Assembly (NCBI GenBank): GCA_015067845.1
Contig: SVLT01000008.1
Span: forward strand, 26,604 to 90,603
Reading direction: 5' to 3'
DNA length: 64,000 nt
From: Oscillospiraceae bacterium
Lineage (GTDB): Bacteria > Bacillota > Clostridia > Oscillospirales > Oscillospiraceae
In this document: one piece after another, positions 17,115-24,659 of the stretch
Position numbering within the stretch: position 1 is the first letter of the stretch
How the letters are laid out: each line of letters begins with the position of its first letter
The notes under the pieces: model-generated
Database searches by the model: none
Told to the model about the DNA's origin: nothing
What the model saw: the letters and a program-made list of their open reading frames with translations, nothing else
Position numbers and translations under genes: made by a program

Positions 17115-18587
17115 TTACAGCACCACGCCGTCCTTGAAAATGGAGATCTCACGGAATCCCCGTTCCTCGGCGCGGGTCTGCTTGCCGGAAGCCACTTCCA
17201 GCACCATATCCATCAGATCCCGGGCAGATTCGTCCAGGGTCTTTGCGCCGTCAGCAACTGTACCGGCGTTGAAGTCGATCCAGTTTGCCTTTTGGGTAGC
17301 CAGAGGGGTGTTGGTGGACAGCTTCATGGTGGGCGCAGGGGCGCCGAAGGGCGTACCGCGACCGGTGGTGAACAGGATAACATGGGCACCGGCGGCGGTC
17401 AGCGCCGTGGCAGACACCAGGTCATTGCCCGGGCCATAGAGCATATTCAGGCCCTTGGTGGTCACCGCGTCGCCATAGCCGATGACATCCATGATGGGGG
17501 CAGAGCCGCCCTTCTGGACACAGCCGCAGGACTTGTCCTCCAAGGTGGTGATGCCGCCCTGGCGGTTGCCGGGGCTGGGATTGTCATAGACCACCTCGTT
17601 GTGGCGGATGAAATAAGCTTTGAAGCCGTTGATCATCTCCACAGCCTTGTTAAACACATCCGCGTTGACACAGCGGTTCATGAGGAAGCCTTCCGCGCCG
17701 AACATTTCGGGAACTTCTGTCAGCACGGTAGAGCCGCCCTGGGCAACCAGCATATCGGAGAACCGACCAACCACCGGGTTGGCGGTGATGCCGGACAGAC
17801 CGTCAGAGCCGCCGCACTTCATGCCGATCACCAGCTCGGAGGCAGGGATCTCTTCTCTCTGGAACTGCTTGGCGAAGGCGGCACATTCTTCCAGAATGGC
17901 TCTGCCGTCGGCCATTTCGTCCTGGGATTTCTGGCACACCAGGAATTTTACCCGATCAGGGTCAAAATCACCCAGCTCTGCCAAAAATTGTTCCTGGGTC
18001 AGGTTTTCACAGCCCAGACTCAGCACCAACACCGCGGCGGCGTTGGGATGGCGGACAAGGGATGCCAGCAATTTCCGGGTCTGTGCGTGATCCTCGCCGG
18101 TCTGGGAGCAGCCGAAGGGATGGGGAAATGCGTACAGGCCGTCCACGGAGCCGGACACCAGATCCTGATTTTCCTTGACCAGTGCTTTTGCCACATCGTT
18201 GACACAGCCCACGGTGGGGATCACCCAGATCTCGTTACGCACACCCACCTTGCCGTCCAGTCTGCGGTAACCCCGGAAGGTCTTGGCAGGAATGGATGCC
18301 AGAGGATGCACATCGGGCTCATAAGTGTATTCCATCTCGCCTTCCAGATTGGTGGCCATATTGTGAGTATGCACCCATTGACCGGGCTCAACCGCGGCGG
18401 TGGTATGGCCGATGGAGAAGCCGTACTTCACCACCTGCTCGCCCTCGTTCAGAGTAAGCAGAGCCATCTTGTGTCCCTGGGGGATCTGGGTCTGGGCGGT
18501 CACGCCTTCAAACACCGTACCGGGTTCGATGGCATGCAGCGCCACCGCCACGTTGTCCTTGGGGTGGATTCGGATAAAATCGGGCAT
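17115..18587 (-). CDS. uxaA: Altronate dehydratase
   Basis: 490 residues. An N-terminal SAF-type domain (about 1-90, DNVAVALHAIEPGTVFEG) and a large C-terminal dehydratase domain of the galactarate/altronate family with conserved Cys and His residues (PTVGCVNDVAKAL, FGCSQTGEDH, GMKCGGSDGLSG). It converts D-altronate to 2-keto-3-deoxygluconate. Lies 10 bases after uxaB with SD AAGGAG. No KDG kinase or aldolase gene is in the window, so the pathway must finish elsewhere. Confidence 0.96.
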   Translation of the reverse strand: MPDFIRIHPKDNVAVALHAIEPGTVFEGVTAQTQIPQGHKMALLTLNEGEQVVKYGFSIGHTTAAVEPGQWVHTHNMATNLEGEMEYTYEPDVHPLASIPAKTFRGYRRLDGKVGVRNEIWVIPTVGCVNDVAKALVKENQDLVSGSVDGLYAFPHPFGCSQTGEDHAQTRKLLASLVRHPNAAAVLVLSLGCENLTQEQFLAELGDFDPDRVKFLVCQKSQDEMADGRAILEECAAFAKQFQREEIPASELVIGMKCGGSDGLSGITANPVVGRFSDMLVAQGGSTVLTEVPEMFGAEGFLMNRCVNADVFNKAVEMINGFKAYFIRHNEVVYDNPSPGNRQGGITTLEDKSCGCVQKGGSAPIMDVIGYGDAVTTKGLNMLYGPGNDLVSATALTAAGAHVILFTTGRGTPFGAPAPTMKLSTNTPLATQKANWIDFNAGTVADGAKTLDESARDLMDMVLEVASGKQTRAEERGFREISIFKDGVVL

Positions 18588-18597
18588 AGGTTTCTCC

Positions 18598-20097
18598 TTA
18601 CAGGCAGGAAGCGTAGGCTGCCAAAGCGCCCTGCTCCCGGATCATCTTCAAATTCTTCACAGTCAGTGTCTCGAAGCCGGCAACCTCTGTCAGATCCTGA
18701 CCCCACATCTGGGTGTTGGTCATGACAGCGTGCACCAGGTCTTCCACGGAATCGTTACGATGTGCGTAGTAGAACTCCAGTACCCAGCGATCGTCGACGC
18801 AGGTGTAGGTGTTGCCCTTGGGACGGCGGCAGACCAGGCCTTCCTCGGTCAGCTCCTGAATGTCGCTGCTGAAGAATGCGATGTATGCGGCATAGCCCAT
18901 GCTCAGGCAAACGGGCAGCTTGCCGTTCTTTTCGATGTATTCCAGGAAACTGGGCATATTTCTTGCACGCCACTTGGAGGTGGCGTTCAGGGAGATGCTC
19001 AGCAGCTCATGGTTGACAAAGGGATTGTTGAAGCGGTCCTGCACAGCGGCGGCGAACTGCTTGCAGTCCTCCTGATCCAAGGGCAGGATGGGCACGATCT
19101 CGTCCTGCAGGGCCTTGTTCATGAAGCCCAGCACAGCATCGTCGTGCATGCAATCACGGACGATATCGTAACCGCCCAGGTATGCGCCCAGAACAGTGCC
19201 GGTGTGAGAGCCGTTGAGGATACGAACCTTGCGCTTCTTGTAGGGGGTCATATCGGGAGCGACAAATACACGGTCTTCCAGGCCGGCCTTACGGAAGGGC
19301 AGAACATCGTTCAGAGTGGGGTCACCCTCGATCACCCACAGGCCGAACACTTCGCCCACGTCCAGCAGGGGATCGGCGTAACCATGCTTTTCTTCCAGTG
19401 CGGCGACCTCGGCGGCATCACGGATGCGGCCGGGCACGATACGGTCAACCAAAGAGCCGCAGAAGGTGCACTTTTCGTTCACATATGCTCGGAACTCTTC
19501 GCTCAGACCCCACTGGTCGATGTACTTGTTGACGCACTTCTGCAATTCCTTGCCGTTGTCGTCGATCAGCTCGCAGGCCAAAATCAGCAGGCCGCCCTTG
19601 CCGGCATTGTAACGCTCCAGCAGAACCTGGGTCATCTTGCCCGGGAAGGATGCAGCGGGCTTGTCCTCCAGCTTACAGGCAGGATCGTAGACGATACCGG
19701 CCTCGGTGGTGTTGGAAACGATGATTTCCAGGTCGTCGCTGACGGCCACTTCCATCATCTGGCGGTAGCCCTCATCCTCATAGGGGTTCAGGCAGCGGGA
19801 CACGCAGGAGATGACACGCTTGTCGTCCACCTTCTGGCCGTTCTGGCTGCCCCGGAGATACAGGGTGTACAGGCCTTCCTGCTCGTTGATCATCTTTGCC
19901 AGGCCGGGAGCGATGGGCTGCACCAGGCAGCACTTGCCGTTCCAGCCGGCCTTTTCGTTGGCCAGGTCGAACCAGTAGTCCACGAAGCCGCGCAGGAAGT
20001 TGCCTTCGCCGAACTGCAGCACCTTTTCCGGTGCTTTTTCCAGGATGTAGCCGTCATAGCCGGACTTTTTCAGGGTTGCGTAATTCAATAATTCCAT
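18598..20097 (-). CDS. uxaB: Tagaturonate reductase (altronate oxidoreductase)
   Basis: 499 residues of the mannitol dehydrogenase superfamily: N-terminal Rossmann-type part (VLQFGEGNFLRGFVDYW) and C-terminal helical part with the catalytic-type stretch RILNGSHTG around residue 295. It reduces D-tagaturonate to D-altronate with NADH. First gene of the operon; the ATG at 20097 has GGAGGA upstream and the promoter lies at 20136-20163. Divergent from the AraC-type gene, which is the obvious candidate regulator. Confidence 0.95.
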   Translation of the reverse strand: MELLNYATLKKSGYDGYILEKAPEKVLQFGEGNFLRGFVDYWFDLANEKAGWNGKCCLVQPIAPGLAKMINEQEGLYTLYLRGSQNGQKVDDKRVISCVSRCLNPYEDEGYRQMMEVAVSDDLEIIVSNTTEAGIVYDPACKLEDKPAASFPGKMTQVLLERYNAGKGGLLILACELIDDNGKELQKCVNKYIDQWGLSEEFRAYVNEKCTFCGSLVDRIVPGRIRDAAEVAALEEKHGYADPLLDVGEVFGLWVIEGDPTLNDVLPFRKAGLEDRVFVAPDMTPYKKRKVRILNGSHTGTVLGAYLGGYDIVRDCMHDDAVLGFMNKALQDEIVPILPLDQEDCKQFAAAVQDRFNNPFVNHELLSISLNATSKWRARNMPSFLEYIEKNGKLPVCLSMGYAAYIAFFSSDIQELTEEGLVCRRPKGNTYTCVDDRWVLEFYYAHRNDSVEDLVHAVMTNTQMWGQDLTEVAGFETLTVKNLKMIREQGALAAYASCL

Positions 20098-20135
20098 AAT
20101 AGATTATCCTCCGTATATTTTTTGTTGATATTTTT

Positions 20136-20163
20136 ATTATATATCATCGTTTTCACATTGAAA
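20136..20163 (-). promoter_or_regulatory. Promoter of the uxaBAC operon
   Basis: Minus strand TTTCAA (20163-20158), 16-base spacer, TATAAT (20141-20136). The -35 is weak, as expected for an activator-dependent promoter. The AT-rich stretch 20150-20200 upstream contains two ACATTG words that could be activator half-sites. Confidence 0.6.
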
Positions 20164-20208
20164 TAGTGTTATTTGCGATAAAACATTGTGATTCTTGTTA
20201 TTTTTCGG

Positions 20209-20237
20209 TTGACAGCACCCGTCCAGCGCGCTATCAT
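20209..20237 (+). promoter_or_regulatory. Sigma-A promoter of the AraC-type regulator
   Basis: Consensus TTGACA (20209-20214), 17-base spacer, TATCAT (20232-20237), ahead of the SD GAGAGGTGA. Confidence 0.8.
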
Positions 20238-20260
20238 GGTTAACAGAGAGGTGACAGACC

Positions 20261-21124
20261 ATGAATACGCCCCTTTCCACATTTGACCCCCGGCAAAAAA
20301 TGCTCCGGCCGGATTTTGAGGTTGTCCACAAATGGGACACCGATCTGAAAGAAGTGGAAGTGCATCACCACGACTTTTACGAGGTGAATTTCCTTGTTTC
20401 CGGCGATGTGACCTATGTTATCGAAAGCCGGGTCTATCATGTGAAGCCCGGTCAGATTTTGATCATCAACCCCCGGGAGCTGCACCAGGTCTACATCCAG
20501 CCGGACGCCGCCCCTTATGAACGGTACATGCTCTGGATCGCGCCCAATCTTTTACAGGGCCTGTCCAGTCCCCAGACGGATCTGTGCCGCTGTTTTGACA
20601 TGCGCCGCTCCCATTACAGCAACCTCCTGCATTTGCCGGCAGAGCAGCGCCGCATGATCCCGGCCATGTTCGAAGCCATGCTGGAAGCGCAGGGCAATTC
20701 TGCTTACGGGGCCGATCTGCTTCAACGGAATTTGCTGACGGAAATGATGATCCATGTCAACCGCCTTGCGGATATGCCCAGCGAGGACACCGCAGATTCC
20801 AAAAACAACTCCGTGGTAGCCCGGGTCATTGATTACATCAATGAGAATTATCAGGAGCCACTGACTCTGGATCTGTTGGCGGAACGTTTTTTCGTCAGCA
20901 AATATCACCTGAGCCACGAATTTAACCGGCAAATGGGCACGGGCATCTACCAGTATATTCAGAAAAAGCGATTGCTCATCGCCCGTCAGCTGATGCTGGA
21001 GGGGCAAAAGCCCACTGAGGTATATGCGCCCTGCGGTTTTGGCGATTACGCCGCCTTTTTCCGGGCATTCAAGAAGATCTACGGCATGTCCCCCCGGGAT
21101 TATGTGCAATCATTATTACCGTAG
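20261..21124 (+). CDS. AraC family transcriptional regulator, probable controller of uxaBAC
   Basis: 287 residues. An N-terminal cupin-like sensing domain (about 25-150; EVHHHDFYEVNFLVSGDVTY, KPGQILIINPRELHQV) and a C-terminal double HTH (about 185-285; LTLDLLAERFFVSKYHLSHEFNRQ, GFGDYAAFFRAFKKIYGMSPRDY). Position divergent from uxaBAC suggests it senses a hexuronate or an intermediate and activates the operon; this replaces the GntR-type ExuR/UxuR control known in enterobacteria. Its stop codon lies at the first bases of a palindromic repeat (21121-21194), so the repeat insertion may have set the present C-terminus. Confidence 0.9.
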   Translation: MNTPLSTFDPRQKMLRPDFEVVHKWDTDLKEVEVHHHDFYEVNFLVSGDVTYVIESRVYHVKPGQILIINPRELHQVYIQPDAAPYERYMLWIAPNLLQGLSSPQTDLCRCFDMRRSHYSNLLHLPAEQRRMIPAMFEAMLEAQGNSAYGADLLQRNLLTEMMIHVNRLADMPSEDTADSKNNSVVARVIDYINENYQEPLTLDLLAERFFVSKYHLSHEFNRQMGTGIYQYIQKKRLLIARQLMLEGQKPTEVYAPCGFGDYAAFFRAFKKIYGMSPRDYVQSLLP

Positions 21125-21194
21125 GGGATGGCCCCTGGACATCCCGCAAAAACAGTTTCCAATACAACGGGGCGTCGTGGGCGCCGCCCCCTAC
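21121..21194. repeat. Complete copy of a GTAGGGG...CCCCTAC palindromic repeat (74 bp)
   Basis: Ends GTAGGGG and CCCCTAC are inverted; the halves (GTAGGGGATGGCCCCTGG... and ACGGGGCGTCGTGGGCGCC...) match the element at 26446-26524. No coding capacity. Confidence 0.75.
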
Positions 21195-21220
21195 AATCAC
21201 TACATCATCGGAGTCATTCT

Positions 21221-22144
21221 ATGCGCTATTATTTTGCTCCCATGGAGGGCGTGACGGACAGCGTCTATCGCCGTCTCCATCACCAATATTTTGGCGGCGT
21301 TGACCGCTACTATATGCCCTTTCTCTCCCCCACCATGCACCGGACCCTCTCCCATAAAGAAGATCGGGAGCTGCCCGTGGCAGACACCCTTCCCTTTGTT
21401 GCCATTCCCCAGATTTTGACCAGATCGGCGGAGGATTTTCTCTGGGCGGCACAAGTCTGCCGCGATCGGGGATATGAGGAAGTGAATCTAAATACCGGCT
21501 GTCCCTCGGGCACGGTGGTTGCCAAGGGCAAGGGCGCAGGTATGCTGAGAAGTACCGACGAGCTGGATCGTTTTCTGGACACCATTTTTAAGGACTCCCC
21601 CATTCCCATTTCCGTCAAGACCCGGCTGGGTCTGGCAGAGCCCGGGGAATTCCCTGCCCTTTTGGAAGTGTTCAACCGCTATCCCATCCGGGAGCTGACC
21701 GTGCATCCCCGGGTGCGCAAGCAGTTTTACCAAGGGGATGTGGACATGGAAATGTTCCGTTATGCCGCTGCAAACAGCCGCAATCCTCTGTGCTACAACG
21801 GCGATCTGAATTCCCGGCAGGACTGCGAACAAATAGCGGCTGAATTTCCGCAAATCGGGGCTGTTATGCTGGGCCGATGGCTGGTGGCAGATCCGGGTAT
21901 GCTCCTGCCCGGCGGCACGGATGTGCAGGTTTTGGAGCAGTTCCATGATGCCCTTTTGGAGGAATATCTGGTTTTGTTCGGCGGAAGCCGCAATGCCATG
22001 TTCCGGCTGAAAGAAAATTGGAGCTTTCTGCTTGCTCGCTTTGAGGACAGCGAGAAATTGGCAAAGCGTCTGCGAAAAACCACGGATCTTGGGGAATACC
22101 GGGCCATTGCCGCAGAGATTTTCCATACATGTAAGCTGAAATAA
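21221..22144 (+). CDS. tRNA-dihydrouridine synthase
   Basis: 307 residues from the ATG at 21221 with GGAG upstream; the longer frame from 21128 only reads through the repeat. FMN-binding TIM barrel: YFAPMEGVTDSVYR at the N-terminus, NLNTGCPSGTV with the catalytic Cys, the ISVKTRLG strand, ELTVHPRVRKQFY and GAVMLGRW. It reduces uridines in the tRNA D-loop to dihydrouridine. Shorter than DusB and closest to the Clostridial Dus-family proteins of this size; which U it modifies cannot be told. Confidence 0.92.
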   Translation: MRYYFAPMEGVTDSVYRRLHHQYFGGVDRYYMPFLSPTMHRTLSHKEDRELPVADTLPFVAIPQILTRSAEDFLWAAQVCRDRGYEEVNLNTGCPSGTVVAKGKGAGMLRSTDELDRFLDTIFKDSPIPISVKTRLGLAEPGEFPALLEVFNRYPIRELTVHPRVRKQFYQGDVDMEMFRYAAANSRNPLCYNGDLNSRQDCEQIAAEFPQIGAVMLGRWLVADPGMLLPGGTDVQVLEQFHDALLEEYLVLFGGSRNAMFRLKENWSFLLARFEDSEKLAKRLRKTTDLGEYRAIAAEIFHTCKLK

Positions 22145-22173
22145 AAAATGCGATGCCAGAGCATCGCATTTTT
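22144..22173. terminator. Shared terminator between dus and the SGNH hydrolase gene
   Basis: AAAAAATGCGATGC, a 4-base loop and the complement ending in T's: a symmetrical hairpin between convergent genes. Confidence 0.85.
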
Positions 22174-22884
22174 TCATTCTTCTGTCAACAGTTCTTCCAG
22201 AACGGGGGTCAGGGTCTCCGTAATGACCACGTACCCCTCGTGGGTAAAGTGACCGCCGTCTGTGGTGTAGCTTTCCCGGAGCTGGCCTGTGGTGATATCC
22301 ATCAGCGGTGCGTACAGATCCACGAAAGTAAAGCCGTACTTCTCCGCCAGCTTGCGGATCAGCACATTGTTGTAGGCCGCCAGCTGGTTTTTGTGTCCCC
22401 AGTCCATGCTCATGGATGTGAGGGACAACAGCACGATCTTCGTATCCGGCAGATTTTTCTGCAAGCCCATGAGGATGCTTTCGTAGTTTTCCATCATGGT
22501 GTCCATATTATTGGCACCGATGAGCATCACCGCCACCTTGGGCTTCAAATCGTAGACGGATACCTGCAAGCGCTCTTCCAGACCATAGGTGGTGTCACCG
22601 CCGATGCCCCGGTTGGCTGTTTTGAATTGGGGGTAGTATTTGGCAAGGTTGTAGCCGTCCGTCAGACTGTCGCCCAAAAAGGCCACATCTATCTCATAAT
22701 CGGCATACTGTTCGTTTTCCTGCCGGTAGAGGGCCAGCTTGTCCGCATAGTACTGCGCCACCGCTTTTTGCTGTTCTTCCTGCTGTTTCTGCTCCGGCAC
22801 AATGACGGCAAAGTAGTACACGATGCCCGCAATCAGCGCAACCGCCAGCACAATGGCGATAATCAAAAAAACTTTTTTCTTCAT
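22174..22884 (-). CDS. Exported SGNH/GDSL-type hydrolase, membrane-anchored
   Basis: 236 residues from the ATG at 22884. Signal anchor at 3-26 (KVFLIIAIVLAVALIAGIVYYFAV). SGNH landmarks: block I FLGDSLTDGYN (Ser), block II NRGIGGDT (Gly), block III LIGANN (Asn) and block V DGGHFTHEGY (Asp/His). Probably an esterase or O-deacetylase acting on cell wall or glycans outside the cell. The ATG follows the amidase stop by one base with no clear SD, so translation is probably coupled to that gene and the two proteins may act on the same envelope polymer. Confidence 0.87.
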   Translation of the reverse strand: MKKKVFLIIAIVLAVALIAGIVYYFAVIVPEQKQQEEQQKAVAQYYADKLALYRQENEQYADYEIDVAFLGDSLTDGYNLAKYYPQFKTANRGIGGDTTYGLEERLQVSVYDLKPKVAVMLIGANNMDTMMENYESILMGLQKNLPDTKIVLLSLTSMSMDWGHKNQLAAYNNVLIRKLAEKYGFTFVDLYAPLMDITTGQLRESYTTDGGHFTHEGYVVITETLTPVLEELLTEE

Positions 22885-22885
22885 A

Positions 22886-24556
22886 TTACTTGTTAATATC
22901 CAAGAAGTAGTCGGCAATACCCTGAGCAATGGCGGTTGCCTTGTTTTTCACGACCTCAGCATCCATCATACCGGCCAGGTCATCGGCGTTGGACATAAAG
23001 CCGTTCTCCGTCAGCACCGTGGGGCAGACAGGCAGTCGGTTCAGGAAGTAATTGGCCTTCCACTGTACGAACTGCCGGGTGTAAATTCCGGATTCCTTGG
23101 TATATTTGAAAATATTTTTTGCCAGGGGCTGAGACCATGTCGTGAAGAATTGACTGTAAAAGCCCCGAACAGAACGGGTATCATTGGAATTCTGATGGAT
23201 CGCAATACAAATATCCGGTGAGATCTCCTGGAGATGATCCTGCCGTTCGTTGATGGTAATTGCACTATCGTCTGTCCGGTTGAGAATGACGGTAGCGCCT
23301 ACGCTTTCCAGCTCCGCCTTCAACGCATTGGCCAGCATCAGGTTCAGGTTTGCTTCCTCCGCAATGGTGTCCACCTTGCCTCTGCAAGTGGGACACTTGC
23401 CGCTTTTTAGGTCGTCGGCCATGATATCCTTATTGCAGGCCGGGCAGAACATGACTGCCGCGCCGCCGTCCACACCGCCGTGGCCCACATCGATCATGAT
23501 CTTCGCGCCGGTAAGGTCTACGCCGTACTTATTGTCGGCGGCGGTGACCTTGGTGGGGTTCAGGAACTGGAAGCAGAGCTGACCGTTGTCATTGTAGTAG
23601 GCATGCCAGCCATAGAAGCCACCGGTTTTCCGCAGGAACAGCCGCAGGGTATAATCGGACTCGTTTTTGATGATCTCGGCGGATTTGAACAGGGGGTGTC
23701 CGGAAGGAATGTTAACCGCACCTTCAAATACGGTGGCATAGCAGAAGGTAATGTCGATATATGTTGCGTTAAGGGACACCACCTCATAGTCACGACCGGA
23801 ACCGGCATTGGGCTTGGCATAGCCGGACTGGTTGGTCTCGAAATAGAAGGGCGCTTTCCACAAAGTATCCAGAGTCAGCAGGGAATGGTGGCCAACGATC
23901 TCAAAAGATGCCACGCCGATCTCGTTGTGATCCGGCAGCCAGCCATCATACTGCTTGACTTCCTTGATCATTTTGTAGTAGCCATCGGGGAAGGGGTAGA
24001 CCTTCTTATCGTAGTAGACCCGGTGGCCGCTGCGCAGCTGGACATATTTCATGTTATTTGCATAGATTATGTCCTTTTTGCAATAATCCACGGTGCCTTC
24101 CGGCAGGTAGTTATTGGTGGGGTGGGAATAATCGTCATAAGTATCCCCGTCGAAGGTCTCGATATTGGTTTGGACGACCTCCACGATGTATCCGGAGCCC
24201 ACATCCACATAGTTTCCGCCGCTGGGGGTTACCGGTGGGGGCGCTGTGGGCGGTACGGTGGTCGGCTGCGTTGCGGCACTGCTGGACGGCTGTGTCGTTG
24301 TGCCGGTACTTCCGGTACTGCCGGTGCTGCCGGTACTGCCGGTGCTGCCGGTACTGCCCGACGAGCTTTCCTGAGAGCCGACGCTGTTCATCCCCTCGCT
24401 TCCGGGGTTGGTGGTATCGTGATTGATCAGGCTTCCGCTGATGACCAAAAGCACCACCAGCACAGCGGACAAAACGCCCACCAGGATCAGCAGTGTTTGA
24501 TTATTCAGCATAAAACCGGAATTATTTTTCCGGCGCGGTCTTCTTTCCGTGGCCAT
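22886..24556 (-). CDS. N-acetylmuramoyl-L-alanine amidase (Amidase_3) with an inserted zinc ribbon
   Basis: 556 residues. Signal anchor at 19-43; a Ser/Gly/Thr linker with six GST repeats (66-85) and a Pro/Thr stretch; an unassigned domain of about 220 residues (115-340) rich in Tyr; then Amidase_3. Zinc ligands are visible: His359 (DVGHGG), Glu401 (EEANLNL) and His454 (IHQNS), plus catalytic Glu517 (TENGFMSN). Between the first two ligands sits an extra CPAC...CPTC unit (Cys371, 374, 388, 391), a zinc ribbon not found in standard amidases. It should cleave the MurNAc-L-Ala bond of peptidoglycan. Coupled to the SGNH hydrolase downstream. Confidence 0.88.
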   Translation of the reverse strand: MATERRPRRKNNSGFMLNNQTLLILVGVLSAVLVVLLVISGSLINHDTTNPGSEGMNSVGSQESSSGSTGSTGSTGSTGSTGSTGTTTQPSSSAATQPTTVPPTAPPPVTPSGGNYVDVGSGYIVEVVQTNIETFDGDTYDDYSHPTNNYLPEGTVDYCKKDIIYANNMKYVQLRSGHRVYYDKKVYPFPDGYYKMIKEVKQYDGWLPDHNEIGVASFEIVGHHSLLTLDTLWKAPFYFETNQSGYAKPNAGSGRDYEVVSLNATYIDITFCYATVFEGAVNIPSGHPLFKSAEIIKNESDYTLRLFLRKTGGFYGWHAYYNDNGQLCFQFLNPTKVTAADNKYGVDLTGAKIMIDVGHGGVDGGAAVMFCPACNKDIMADDLKSGKCPTCRGKVDTIAEEANLNLMLANALKAELESVGATVILNRTDDSAITINERQDHLQEISPDICIAIHQNSNDTRSVRGFYSQFFTTWSQPLAKNIFKYTKESGIYTRQFVQWKANYFLNRLPVCPTVLTENGFMSNADDLAGMMDAEVVKNKATAIAQGIADYFLDINK

Positions 24557-24624
24557 TTCTGTCCTCCTGCACGCTTGTTTCTCCCGTAACTATATCATTT
24601 TTTTGTCTCGCTGTCAATGAAAAA

Positions 24625-24653
24625 GGAGCTGTTGCGGCTATGGCAACAGCTCC
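24625..24653 (-). terminator. Terminator of the parvulin-type foldase gene
   Basis: 11-bp stem (GGAGCTGTTGC and complement) followed on the minus strand by T5, seven bases past the stop at 24660. Confidence 0.85.
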
Positions 24654-24659
24654 CAAATT

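Noticed and set aside
18400..20091. 563-codon rightward open frame
   Set aside because: Antisense to uxaB and part of uxaA; same codon-bias effect.
24300..24356. Short tandem repeats resembling a CRISPR array
   Set aside because: They are 9-base GST-codon repeats in frame within the amidase linker, without spacers.
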